From the IMG/VR virus record IMGVR_UViG_3300034104_002314, positions 1 to 62,103 of that record: DNA of 62,103 bases; one strand, written 5' to 3'. Both the position numbers and the translations under genes were made by a program. The stretch's first letter is position 1, and the number at the start of each line of letters is the position of its first letter. This DNA is from a virus. Shown here piece after piece: positions 40,701 through 48,475 of the stretch. Under the pieces are notes generated by a model, which did no database searches, was not told where the DNA came from, and worked only from the letters and a program-made list of their open reading frames with translations.

Positions 40701-42445
40701 AGACTGATTCAGTTTTAAGCTCATTGTTTGATAAGAGTATTATCATGTCTATGCTTAACCCATTATTTAAGTTAAGGGATAATACTAAACTCAATGACTT
40801 TATACTTTCTAAAATAAGACTCAATGCTGATATTATTAAAAATAATTTTGGTCAAGGTAAAGAAGGAGCTTCTAGATTCATAGATGAGTATAAAAATGGA
40901 ATGATTAATTTTATCTATCAGAATTACATGTCTAATATTATAGACTCTAATGGTAAGATAACAAATACCCCAGATGACTATAGAGGATATAAAGTTACTA
41001 CTAATAACTCCCAGGAGAAAGATGTAGTTATAAATAAAGATTCAGAAGGAAAAATAACAAGTATATCTGTTAACTACAACCTAATTGAATCTGACTATGA
41101 TAATAATCTATATCTTGGTAAGAATAATGCAGTAGATAACTCTTACTTTAAGAGAGGGTTAAAAACATTTAGACAAGCTGATGCCTTATTCCCGGATAAA
41201 ACAAGCTTTTTAAAATATGTTTTAGAAAGAGAATATTTAAGAGAAACTTATAAAGATATTATTCCAGCTCAATCTCTAGAAACATATCTTGCAGATAAAG
41301 CTCTTATGCATACATTTAATAGAGCTGTAATTATGCGGGATAATGAACATTCATACACTGATAAAGTGATGAACATTGTTAAAAACTTTCCTTCATTAAA
41401 GACACAGTTTCCTATACTAGAACAAATATCAAGAGTACCAAGTAAGACTGGAGATAATATATTAACTCTTAATGACCGTAGAATACTTTCTGCAGCTGAG
41501 TCTGAAATATATGTTCAGAATATAAAACAACTTGCTGATCCTAATATAAGAAAAGTAGAAGACCCTTTCACTAACAAAGCAATTAGTGATGTCTTTGGTT
41601 TATTCCCACAGATAATGGTATACCAGCATGGTGTAGGTAAATCTAAATATGGATTTAACATGGCTCTTCCTGTAGATAAGTACAACACTATAATGAAGTA
41701 TGCATCTAAAGTGTTCTCAGATAACTACATGAATGCTAAAACATTTGAAATTATCTTTGATAGACTTACAGCAGTTAAGACTCCATTTAAGTCTTATATG
41801 ATTGATGCTACTAAGTTTGAAGAATTTGCTCCGGCTAAACCTGTTGAAGTTACTGAAGAAGAACTACTAGAATCTGATCCAGAAGAAGAACAAGCACCCG
41901 TTGTTAAACCTGAAATTAAAACAGAAGAAATTGAGGAAAGTATAGTACCAGAAATAGTTACACTTGACAGTTTGTCTAAAAACTCTACATTTCAAAACAT
42001 GACAATTGAATTTGTTAATGAGATTGTGACTGATAAAGCTATACCAGTTGCAATGCGTAATATAAATAAAGGTGAAAAGATACTGATTGTATCTGAACTA
42101 ATGAAACAGAAATACAATGAGAAAGCCTGGTTATCACCTGCTCAACAAAGGGATGGATCTTTTGCAACACCATTAAGAGAAAATTCATTTAATAGTTTTA
42201 ATGAATTTCTAACCTTTGCACTTTTACATGAAGCTGCTCATAATTATATTTTAAAATTAGAGACAGAAACTATTGGAGAGTATGAGGATAGAATTAATCA
42301 AGAAGCATTATCTAAACTTTCATTATTAGTAACTCAACCAAAAGTTGAGGAAGATTTAACTACCTTTACGGAGACAAAAGATACTGAGGAGGATGACTCT
42401 GATGATATAGATAATAATTGTAGCAATCCATTTTTAGGAGAATAA
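31796..42445 (+). CDS. Giant virion RNA polymerase with two zincin motifs, 3549 aa
   Basis: The catalytic metal loop is SGGDFDVDKL with Asp2484, Asp2486 and Asp2488. It is preceded by VRIPVQGLNSMEFMEVYHF and FVPSELVAKSG, the R-x-P-x-Q-x-x-x-S context of the second double-psi barrel in crAss-like (phi14:2 gp66) and YonO-type single-chain polymerases. Further upstream, LHHEMLRNNIQYATFASGSK ends in Lys2159, the probable conserved barrel lysine. An HExxH zincin site lies at HEAWH (878-882) with a candidate third ligand Glu922, and a second at HEAAH (3478-3482). The polymerase would enter with the genome and transcribe early genes. Zincin substrates are unknown; processing of this giant chain is one option. 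At 3549 aa it is much longer than phi14:2 gp66 (about 2,200 aa). Confidence 0.8.
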   Translation: MAITCTLGNQQLEVLYAVVYKNMQNVPEGTPFDVRTLMSRLYEQLKERQGEGPAVEYVQAIPYLAGILSYRLDDVEISPETDLRNLARTLMNPETGYAETLKLVGGGLTPEQLSIIAEAEEEVSEDEEPAPVKPRPEFKDTNDYKADDAFTSTFEEYLTVNPNEKPESFAEQIDPDKSYIYATLRKINDEMKRDLDRDLNTDFVFQGKTLKLKTILLSKLSVNDRTEYSNNFVKRANSIQNPDPKVKKPNEIVALVVTDEKGNYIYFDNNGNVSTKEKGGRVVYQMMRDARKEGNKYRVTDIYGRTDQIQTPEQIAENMMNFMGYKDKAAFEEGEKISFTDFVKDLAEEQQKQFKALYELRNSIVEGGKSKLLRLSSISSGVRIKTDPNQKVTLQNLAGQFPMNSNEILSSMLVLNTPSKGFEAGAAVVNIEGETYKVDRSDITEDLARKIAKALTSSLSDEDKNKYYSQFFIDKGFFGTKRHYAAFKKGQFLFTYDTYTEQEMKLDKAKAQSNQRNAIDLKSPTAEEDIYKILMSGKSSTSGTRFPAKIRYDDTALDQEVYLDFQDGKLVPANYLDFLTTLPAQIFINGAKVVPFYNSYMRFRVPTELSEKIDTAAEKVKENAEKKSAIRTNKDALADAIKASSTKSIITTTMGMTASGITPDGKPYANFKIANPIKEGQAVKIYLEQKQESENFKFPKHGQKVLLEVATITVDNKVIPDVVQVFDYTGDKKGVLLGQAAETDYANDEAERDYTAEPGDIVEEKVEPKTSVEEQINKVINNPNVSQPSDKGSGISGLFSLDRKTALPQGVTAKKIDDDKKWWSKSPLNKFIELDHLANIVNSDAYARFIVDGNTLANGGKLARIELYKSGSFADVYHEAWHGFSQLYLTRDEKIKLYNEVIANDPKLKNASFFEIEEKLAEDFRTYALNQKTKKGSPVRNTLFRKIWNFLKELFGIPGVQDMSPNLVEQNNTVTELFNKLYMASENPSLLNSYTPLVDNVMFDILNRGINNVNQPKEDSLNKQDAVVVSESIDSVISEVVDEVNNDPSNNYGKSATLKLLTKSQNKVQLYQLVRQRFQERLKNIQDSLTYKPEKPFNSFQDVDALEKNAAAIIRDKDGNHQYVFLRSQIDDYNNLELDTKAGTRQKGDLYKETIEIISDFYKHNAVNNANNEPADILVVTDIEEARNQYDNYVKGKDETITEFVENEDVVNTLPEVTYEQSQELDNVRILQTALNNWGDPTSGVVKYHIENSRFDLIRQKITDIDSEKDATGDATASEKFEKKAGEMSLLEMADQEIVYILKSLFKQTKKGTKFVTTTNKLGFKDLGNFSQNWKNTVRTLNGITDPKQMYTAIVEASKIYPEFEQLLNKIPDPSLPTTPAENDIITSMWQTFQKPAATLLQLTGFKQDDGSIITELTNAAVDVANTIREFGNRFKADTRDAYIERIDNQSMLNVTALIRNFSDSNGNLDPDKAFKFLNAMGFYLDDLKVIKDELNSIQGVKKYGVDYIFNTIKAISYSENAQTVSKAAADVISEFKKDPLATLVKGIQPQIIGSTSSFVYTKGSKQKNFVEKIAGLQVKYGVDASNFTALNPERNLVNKHIEHSSASMIINGFNQATKLEDFWKKDELKYMSSFNPAVNPFVEDLQITKSLFDLSKPEKARRTSRSLDLILDMGTQIAEFTVEDEDGNKITKSIGTNTTALDQYSKFLQEFHTFFKGGLQEFLRAGSKSTSMALRIEGGIMSEIGDRKDPRYYVDLDKFLPEGNGESFAFDNIILPYISAETERINRFKNSSIAKNYTGYNREFKNGKMYGESYVYFDSILDKDLQDDILAVVNKPGMKLKDYVKNDPKLYDRIKQRVNKYFNNGAEEVYQYLQKAKYIDKTVIDRLNIPTVSTADRERILAKAYMYNAWIHNFEVSQVIFGDIAQFNHKKEEFHKRTSGAISGGPKIRTDKAFRDFINDVNSKETGFTWDRNAYAKTLGSPDYIKFTYNGTVNTAIMQDADRDSIYKPMIEKAIREDYEKRYAGKPNAAEEVEKRVKIEADKYLKMTEADGQGYITIDAYRTLKKGMNKWSDQQEALYQKVVSGQEITAADVVNFFPVFKLQNYGNLAGTVLPVTAMHKFALMPLIPSVIKGSDLETLHHEMLRNNIQYATFASGSKVGGVTADGKPDNIFADKEQKIIKDKLTLTPNTVYVEYLKESASVPDYSKGKVVFSTQLRKLLLNGLYQDGKIINTEYEPVANRYKTAVDNYTNLLKLELLDEINFKKVGDTYKGNIENLLKLIQRELRRKDMPEHLVEAIGLNEDGTLKNDLSIHLDAQTIEKTIMSIVEKRFVKQKLYGEALVQVSSTLTRGMWSSGIKFTEGTEAEREKLLGSNTLPFYEPGKDGNTNAMKVSIGLQGEFNNLLNKEWKGEKIGTIQRLNELIKDEEWLNTDDNRKSITLSAVRIPVQGLNSMEFMEVYHFMDPSADNMIFVPSELVAKSGGDFDVDKLTTFFPHIASDGTYVTSKESTGDFINKINTEREKTNKSFAGQIKAQKKAAENELLESIKGVLELPDNYVNLVRPNDTYILQDISEELENIVSDYNRFVGGDKDAKQITPSITLHPLYNVHKHGVNMEGKDVLGIAANENAISPVFDSVGAAMPASYYQTQFSKKLGRDIELKSAPKLAMRLFLPHNKTDDGRISLSKIYDVEGVNSVAELFSQAINGTVDVEKNPWIFFIQGNMEVATTLFYLFKAGVPVRDAIFFVSNPLVRDYVNNQKRLKSAYGEFTGDAPKSPNFVKYNSAVLTLSNIIPDMIENGLKDYNGEMFITTQSRYEKPQVQRITTEVFKEELRKGNIPVDDIMTLEKVKGSPLTKILYTKPQITGKTYFKTVTNYVNKPNVLKNGTFSLADMEKLVKEPGQESSNLAVSMFLHFLEIEKQLKGLGALKRSSKPDTQTFKSPQEILYRDVNIDLLTENSKVDSNLMTLLQTDSVLSSLFDKSIIMSMLNPLFKLRDNTKLNDFILSKIRLNADIIKNNFGQGKEGASRFIDEYKNGMINFIYQNYMSNIIDSNGKITNTPDDYRGYKVTTNNSQEKDVVINKDSEGKITSISVNYNLIESDYDNNLYLGKNNAVDNSYFKRGLKTFRQADALFPDKTSFLKYVLEREYLRETYKDIIPAQSLETYLADKALMHTFNRAVIMRDNEHSYTDKVMNIVKNFPSLKTQFPILEQISRVPSKTGDNILTLNDRRILSAAESEIYVQNIKQLADPNIRKVEDPFTNKAISDVFGLFPQIMVYQHGVGKSKYGFNMALPVDKYNTIMKYASKVFSDNYMNAKTFEIIFDRLTAVKTPFKSYMIDATKFEEFAPAKPVEVTEEELLESDPEEEQAPVVKPEIKTEEIEESIVPEIVTLDSLSKNSTFQNMTIEFVNEIVTDKAIPVAMRNINKGEKILIVSELMKQKYNEKAWLSPAQQRDGSFATPLRENSFNSFNEFLTFALLHEAAHNYILKLETETIGEYEDRINQEALSKLSLLVTQPKVEEDLTTFTETKDTEEDDSDDIDNNCSNPFLGE

Positions 42446-42455
42446 TTTATATGAT

Positions 42456-45400
42456 ATGGCAAGATCTGCATGTACAAACAAGAATTTAAGATTTAAGTCC
42501 TCTGAAGCTTCAACCAAAGCTAACATGAGATCATTAGGAATTGTAGATAAATATCTCAATATCCAGGACTATAAAAAGTTCCTGGATTATAACTCTAAGT
42601 GGTCAAAGTATGCTAATGAAAAATATGGTATTGAAGGTCGGTTATTTACTTCAGAGTTTGGTGGAACCAGAGCTTTACCTAACAAAGAAATGTTTCATCA
42701 GATAGATGCTTTCAAAGGTATTTTTTATAAAGAGAATGCATATCTTAGACCAGATTATTTACCAGAAAGATCTAAACCAGATATTGTTCCATTTGAATTT
42801 AATAAAGAAGATGTAAGTCAGGAGAGAGCAGAAAGAGTTCTCAACTCTCTTGGTGAAAAGTTAATGCTAACTCTAGGAGTTCCTTACCAATATATCACAG
42901 AACAAGAGGCTATTGATACTCTTGCCGGAACAAGTACACCATATAAAAATCAACCAGGGTTTTACTATGGTAATATGGTATATTTAGTTAAAGGTAAAGC
43001 AAACATGAACACAATGATTCATGAGTTTGGTCATCCGTTAATTAAAGGTATTGCAATCCAAAACAATAAGTTATTTAATAATCTATATAATAAAGCCAAG
43101 CTTACAGCTACCGGCCAAAGTATTATTGAGCAAGTGAAGGCTCTATATCCTAATTTACAGTTTGAGTCTGATAGATTTATGGAAGAGGTTCTTGTTAGGT
43201 CTCTTGAGAGAGATGCTGAGAATAAAATTAATAAGCTTCAGCAACAGGATCCAGAGTTCAATAACTTTATCAGCATGCTTGTATATGCTATAAAAGAACT
43301 CTTCAGAAAAATATCCAAAGTTATTTCTGTAAAAGAACTTAAGTCAGATACAACTATAGACCAGCTTACAGACATGTTATTATTTGAGGACATTAAGATA
43401 GCTAATCTTAAGTTTGATGAGACAGACTATGCTGAAATGAAGAATGAGTTTGATGATTTAGTTGATGCACTTCAGAATGTAAGCACTAAAAACTTGCAGA
43501 ATGCTATCAATGAAACATATGCTGAGGCTAAGTATCAAATTCAAGTATTAAAAAGCTCTGGGAAACTAAAGAAAGAACTTGTTGGTGAAGGTGGTCTTGC
43601 TATACTCAGTAATCTTAAAGGTTTCCTAGCTAGATATCAGAATGTTGATGTAAAAGATATTCCTGTTGAAGATGTGGCAGAAGCATTACAAGCTCAACAA
43701 GAAGAATTTAGAGTAAGAGCCACTGCACTTGTTGAAAGTTTGTCCCAGGTAAAGGTGTTTACCACTAAGATAGAGAATATCTTAAATGAAATGGAAGATA
43801 ACAACAGCTACCTTACTGATGATGGTATATCAAAAGTCTCATACTTTAATGACTTCTTAGCTAGACAGGATAGATTTCTAAAAGCAATAAAGAAAACAGT
43901 AGGTTTATCTAGAACCAATGAGTTTGTTAAAGAAGTATCTGATATATCTGATATAGTTTCTGTTGCCAGAGATAAAGTTAAAGAACTTAGAAAAGAATAT
44001 GCTCTTCAGTTTATGCAAGATAACACTGCATTTATGCAAGATGAACTTGAACAAAGACTGAAAGAAAGAATAAACACTTATCTTAAATTAGATAAAATAC
44101 CACAAGCACAGATAGATGAACTCATAGAAAAGATTATATCTAATCCTGATGGTAAGACACTGACTGTAAAAGAACTAGGTCCTGGAATTAATCCGGCCAG
44201 AGGTGCTGAACTTGTTAGAGAAGTAGGTGAATATTATCAAAAAAGACTTACTAGAGATTCATTAAATAGTTGGATTGAAGGTACTGCAGAAGACATTGGC
44301 TTTCTTGAGTCCATGTTAAATCCTTATATGTCTATTGATGATCCTCTTGGTAGCTTTGTTAGATACATGAAGACCAAGTTATCTGATGCCGAGCAAGTTA
44401 GTCTAAGAGAAGAAACAGATATGCTTGAAACTCTTATACCATTAATGCAGGCAGCTGGTTTAAACCCAACTAATATTGAAAGATCTGGTGAGGCTTTGCT
44501 TTCTATTGATAAAGTAGGAAGCACAAATGAAAAAGGAGAGTTTGAAGAGTTTGAGGTCTACAAAATTAAAAGCAAGTTTGGTAATGGTTGGAGAGCTGAC
44601 AGAGACAGATTTGAATATGAATTTCAACAAGCACAAGAAAAAGGTGACAAAGTTGCAATGAAAGATGTTCTTACCAGAAAATGGGAGTGGGAAAAGAAAT
44701 ATATGCATCAGGAAAAAGTTCCTGAGTACTATGCTGTACAGGAAATCTGGAAGCAAGAAAATAAGATAAGAAATCCATTTACAAAAGAAATGGAAACTAT
44801 ACCAGCTACTATAGCTACTGAGGCTTATCTTGAAAGACAAAAAGCTCTTGGTGAAATGATTGTATATAAAAGCCGTGACTTTACAACCATGGATGATATA
44901 TACACCTTTACTGAGGCTGATGAAGCACAGAAAAGATATAATGAGTTGTTTCAAATATATGACAGCAAAGGTCAACCTAAGACTGGTGAAGAGCTTCAGA
45001 AAGTTTTAGTTAGGTTAGAATATAGAAGACAGTCTAGTAAGTTCTATGAGTACATTCCTAATGAAGAGAAAGTACAAACTGACTTGGATGCTTTTGTTCA
45101 GGATCTAGCGGCCAGAAAAATTACAATGGAATCCAATCCTGAAGAGTTTCAGAAGGCTTTAGAAAAGTTTGAAGAAAGAAACTTTAGAATTGCATACACT
45201 CCAGATTATTATGAGAGTAGAGATCAGATAATGACTGAGATAAAAACTCTTACAAGTAAAAGTAAAAAGTCTGCTATTGCTACTGAACTAGCTGATCTTT
45301 ACCGTCAAAGATTTGCATTATCTAATTTGGTTACTGATAGAAATGGTCAGACAAATGCTTTGGAATATAAGCCTGAGCAGTTTAAACTAATGAAAGATAT

Positions 45401-48287
45401 TGAAGAAAGGATAACTGAATTAGAAGGTAAGATAGATACAAAGTCTGGTTTACTTGCTGAGGAAGCTGATAGAGTAAAAACTTATGAAGAAAGACTTGCT
45501 GCTGGATATGATTTATCTGATACAGAACAGACTGATTATGATGAACTTACAGCAAGAAGAAATGAACTAGGTTTATCAGAAGCAGAGTTTAAAAAACTTA
45601 AACAGTTGTTTGCAGACTTAAGAGGTTTGACTCAAAAAACTCCTACTGAATATTACTACATAGCATTTAATAACATGCTAGGTGATACAGAAGTTCCTCA
45701 CATAACATTAGAAAATGCTGATGATTGGATAAACTCTGAAGATTTATATACAGCAATGGAGCTTAATCCAGAATTTGCAGAGTGGTTTGAGAATAACCAT
45801 TACAAAAAGAAAGTATGGAATAATAGTACTAAACAAAAAGAAGATAAATGGTTTAGAACTAGAATGTGGACTTCAGTAAAACCTGTAGATGAAAAACATT
45901 ATAAGAAAACTACTTTAGTACACCCCGTTACTAAACAACCATTAGTAATTAATGGAGTTCCGGGACCTAAGTATTCATACCAAAGAGTCAAAGAACAATT
46001 CTTTACAGTACCTTTTGATTCTGAGGCCAAGAAAAAATATGTTGGTACTATTATAGATAATGATGGTAACTACCTTCCTAAAGAATACAAACCAGGTGAT
46101 CCTAACAGTGCTTATGATGACAAGTACATGGATAAAGAATATGCTCAAGCTATTACTAATCCTGCTATGAAAAGTTTACTTGATAAAGTAACTGAGTACA
46201 TGTTAAAAATGCAGGAGAATAGACCAGGTTCAGCTAAGCTCTATCTTGACTTACCAAGAAGAAGAAAGGCTAGTAATCTAGAGTTGCTTAAGTCAGGCAA
46301 AGCTATGTCTGATGCTAAAGAAAAAGGTAGTGCTGCATGGGAAGCTGTTAAAGCTCCTTTTGCAAAAAGAAAAGATGATTATCAAAACTTTGGTATAAAC
46401 TTTAATCCTGATACATTATTAGTATCAACTGATCTAGAAGGACAACCTATAGCAAGAATACCGGTTGATGGTTTATATAAAATGGAGCTTAAAGAAGTTT
46501 CTACAGATGTATTAAGTGCTATGTTTATGTATAACTATTCACTTAACAAACAAGCAGTATTAATAAAGGAAAAAGCTAAAGGTGAAACATTAAGATCTGT
46601 TCTTAATGATCCAGACAATGCTATTAAAGATCTTAATAGAGCCAGTAAGCAGATAGCTAAAAACAAAGGAGTTCTTGCATTTTTAAATACTGGAGATAAT
46701 AGAAGAGCTGCAGCTCTGGATTATTTTATAGAAAAAACATTCTATGGTCAGAAAAACAGTGCTTGGGAGTCTGAGTATCCAGGATGGATTAAGTTTGCTA
46801 ATACTTTAATGGGTAATGCAAGTAGATCATTTATTGCATTTGACTTGGTGTCTGCAGTAAAAAACAGATTTGGTATGATAGTTCAGAACTCCATTGAAGC
46901 TGCTGCTGGTAATTTTTACAATCCAATATCATTTGCCTCAGGTAGGATGTGGGCATATCAATCAGCCATTGAGCTTGCAGGTTTTACCGGAGGAGGTATT
47001 TATAAGAAAGGAGCTAAGTCACTTAACCTACAAATGATAGATATATTTGATCCTGTCATAGGTAAAGCAGAAAAAGACTATGGTAAATCAGCTACCAGAA
47101 GTTTTATTAGAGATATGTTTGACGTAACTTGGGCATATGATGCTAGAAAACTAATGGAGGTTGAAGGTGCTTTCCAAGTTATGGGTGGTATGATGTATCA
47201 TAAGGAGATAGAACAGATACAACCAGATGATTCTGTAAAAAAGATTAAGTATATTGATGCATGGGAACTTAATGATAAAAAAGAAATAGTTCTTAAACAA
47301 GGAATCAATCCTGAATGGAGTAATAGATACATTGATCATACTGTTGCAGCTAATGAAACTTTAGAGTCTATAGCTAAAAAATACAGTATGTCTGTTGAAG
47401 AGCTTGCTGCCAAAAACAAAATTAAACCTACAGCTAAACTTGCAGAAGGACAAGAGCTTGTTATATCTAGAAACACAAAGTTTAATGATTATAAACTCAA
47501 GATCCACTATGTACAGAAAAGACTTAATGGTGCTATGGATGAATTAGATTCACCACAAGGTGAGAAATTTATCCTATATAGACTATTTACTTTCTACAAG
47601 AAGTTTGCTACCGGTATGTTCTTAAATAGATTTCAAACAGACTTATCTAAAAATAACCGCTGGGGTCATGTATATAACTGGGAAGCTGGGTCTCCTGTGA
47701 AAGGATATTATATAGCTGGTGTTCAAGCTATGTACAAAACATTAAGATCAGGTGGTGCTTACTGGAATGTAATGTCAAAAGAAGAAAAAGCTGCTTATAG
47801 GAAAATGGTTACTGAAGGTATGACACTTGCATTAATGGCAATAGCTATAACTCTTATATTTGGTTGGGATCCACAAGATGAAGATAGATTCCAGAAACTA
47901 GCCAAGAGAGAAGAAGATTACGGGTACTTTGGTTGGTTAGGTAATCACATGTTATATCAGTTGATCGCAACTAAAAGAGAGAACCAGTCTTTCATTCCGT
48001 TACCATGGGTTGGTGGACTAGAAGAATGGTATAAATATGGTGATGCTACATCAATTGCATTTGGTCCTACTATTGGTCTTTACTTAAAAATACTTGCAGA
48101 TTTAGGTTACATGGCAACAGGTAGTGAGAAAGCAGTTTACCGTCAGGAAGCTGGTCCATATCCATGGCAAGAGGAAGGTGACTATAAATTATGGAATCAC
48201 ATATTAAGCATCTATGGTATTAAAGGTAAGAACCTATCTCCTATATGGGCATTAAGAAGAGATGAACAATTCCAAAATCTTAAATAA
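42456..48287 (+). CDS. Giant virion protein with zincin and LysM domains, 1943 aa
   Basis: A third zincin site is NTMIHEFGHPLIKG (His189, Glu190, His193) with FMEEVLVRSLERDAE downstream, where Glu243 or Glu244 could be the third ligand. The middle is long charged helix (~300-1150). Near residues 1500-1560 lies a Gly/Ala-rich, partly hydrophobic region (FASGRMWAYQSAIELAGFTG). Residues ~1628-1672 are a LysM domain: HTVAANETLESIAKKYSMSV, then LAAKNKI and LAEGQELVIS, a fold that binds peptidoglycan glycans. A probable membrane helix follows near 1790-1805 (LALMAIAITLIFGW). It lies 10 bases after the polymerase gene. A cell-wall-contacting component of the ejected complex is inferred. Confidence 0.6.
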   Translation: MARSACTNKNLRFKSSEASTKANMRSLGIVDKYLNIQDYKKFLDYNSKWSKYANEKYGIEGRLFTSEFGGTRALPNKEMFHQIDAFKGIFYKENAYLRPDYLPERSKPDIVPFEFNKEDVSQERAERVLNSLGEKLMLTLGVPYQYITEQEAIDTLAGTSTPYKNQPGFYYGNMVYLVKGKANMNTMIHEFGHPLIKGIAIQNNKLFNNLYNKAKLTATGQSIIEQVKALYPNLQFESDRFMEEVLVRSLERDAENKINKLQQQDPEFNNFISMLVYAIKELFRKISKVISVKELKSDTTIDQLTDMLLFEDIKIANLKFDETDYAEMKNEFDDLVDALQNVSTKNLQNAINETYAEAKYQIQVLKSSGKLKKELVGEGGLAILSNLKGFLARYQNVDVKDIPVEDVAEALQAQQEEFRVRATALVESLSQVKVFTTKIENILNEMEDNNSYLTDDGISKVSYFNDFLARQDRFLKAIKKTVGLSRTNEFVKEVSDISDIVSVARDKVKELRKEYALQFMQDNTAFMQDELEQRLKERINTYLKLDKIPQAQIDELIEKIISNPDGKTLTVKELGPGINPARGAELVREVGEYYQKRLTRDSLNSWIEGTAEDIGFLESMLNPYMSIDDPLGSFVRYMKTKLSDAEQVSLREETDMLETLIPLMQAAGLNPTNIERSGEALLSIDKVGSTNEKGEFEEFEVYKIKSKFGNGWRADRDRFEYEFQQAQEKGDKVAMKDVLTRKWEWEKKYMHQEKVPEYYAVQEIWKQENKIRNPFTKEMETIPATIATEAYLERQKALGEMIVYKSRDFTTMDDIYTFTEADEAQKRYNELFQIYDSKGQPKTGEELQKVLVRLEYRRQSSKFYEYIPNEEKVQTDLDAFVQDLAARKITMESNPEEFQKALEKFEERNFRIAYTPDYYESRDQIMTEIKTLTSKSKKSAIATELADLYRQRFALSNLVTDRNGQTNALEYKPEQFKLMKDIEERITELEGKIDTKSGLLAEEADRVKTYEERLAAGYDLSDTEQTDYDELTARRNELGLSEAEFKKLKQLFADLRGLTQKTPTEYYYIAFNNMLGDTEVPHITLENADDWINSEDLYTAMELNPEFAEWFENNHYKKKVWNNSTKQKEDKWFRTRMWTSVKPVDEKHYKKTTLVHPVTKQPLVINGVPGPKYSYQRVKEQFFTVPFDSEAKKKYVGTIIDNDGNYLPKEYKPGDPNSAYDDKYMDKEYAQAITNPAMKSLLDKVTEYMLKMQENRPGSAKLYLDLPRRRKASNLELLKSGKAMSDAKEKGSAAWEAVKAPFAKRKDDYQNFGINFNPDTLLVSTDLEGQPIARIPVDGLYKMELKEVSTDVLSAMFMYNYSLNKQAVLIKEKAKGETLRSVLNDPDNAIKDLNRASKQIAKNKGVLAFLNTGDNRRAAALDYFIEKTFYGQKNSAWESEYPGWIKFANTLMGNASRSFIAFDLVSAVKNRFGMIVQNSIEAAAGNFYNPISFASGRMWAYQSAIELAGFTGGGIYKKGAKSLNLQMIDIFDPVIGKAEKDYGKSATRSFIRDMFDVTWAYDARKLMEVEGAFQVMGGMMYHKEIEQIQPDDSVKKIKYIDAWELNDKKEIVLKQGINPEWSNRYIDHTVAANETLESIAKKYSMSVEELAAKNKIKPTAKLAEGQELVISRNTKFNDYKLKIHYVQKRLNGAMDELDSPQGEKFILYRLFTFYKKFATGMFLNRFQTDLSKNNRWGHVYNWEAGSPVKGYYIAGVQAMYKTLRSGGAYWNVMSKEEKAAYRKMVTEGMTLALMAIAITLIFGWDPQDEDRFQKLAKREEDYGYFGWLGNHMLYQLIATKRENQSFIPLPWVGGLEEWYKYGDATSIAFGPTIGLYLKILADLGYMATGSEKAVYRQEAGPYPWQEEGDYKLWNHILSIYGIKGKNLSPIWALRRDEQFQNLK

Positions 48288-48294
48288 ATAAACA

Positions 48295-48435
48295 ATGGCA
48301 AAGGCAACAACAGCAACAGTAAAAGCATACATCAAGCCTAAAGTTTCTAGACCTGGTGTTCATGCAAAAACCAAATCATCTAAGTCTAAGAATAGTAAGC
48401 TATACAAAAAAGCTTACCGTGCTCAAGGCCGATGA
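48295..48435 (+). CDS. Small basic protein, 46 aa
   Basis: The sequence is MAKATTATVKAYIKPKVSRP, then GVHAKTKSSKSKNSKLYKK and AYRAQGR. It is about one third Lys/Arg, with no acidic residue. Very short proteins with the RPGVHAKTKSSKSKNSK..KK motif occur in other phages of Bacteroidota, to my knowledge without known function. DNA or RNA binding, for example during packaging, is a plausible guess. It is the last gene of the plus-strand block, 7 bases after the 1943-aa gene and just before the convergent hairpin. The Met-Ala start, the in-phase stop at 48433-48435 and the motif support it as a real gene despite its length. Confidence 0.7.
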   Translation: MAKATTATVKAYIKPKVSRPGVHAKTKSSKSKNSKLYKKAYRAQGR

Positions 48436-48440
48436 GAAAA

Positions 48441-48475
48441 AAAAAGGGGAGAACCTTTTACAGCTCTCCCCCTTC
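48441..48475. terminator. Convergent hairpin terminator between the two gene blocks
   Basis: GGGGAGA (48446-48452) pairs with TCTCCCC (48465-48471) around a 12-base loop. On the minus strand the stem is followed by nine T, a classical terminator. On the plus strand the following tract is CTTCATTTTC, so termination there would be weaker. The stop codon of the minus-strand zinc-finger gene (48458-48460) lies in the loop. Confidence 0.75.

Noticed and set aside
44460-44975. 171-codon open frame on the minus strand
   Set aside because: It lies wholly inside the 1943-aa gene, its translation is rich in Phe, Ser and Leu as expected from antisense of Lys/Glu-rich coding DNA, and it has no domain motif.
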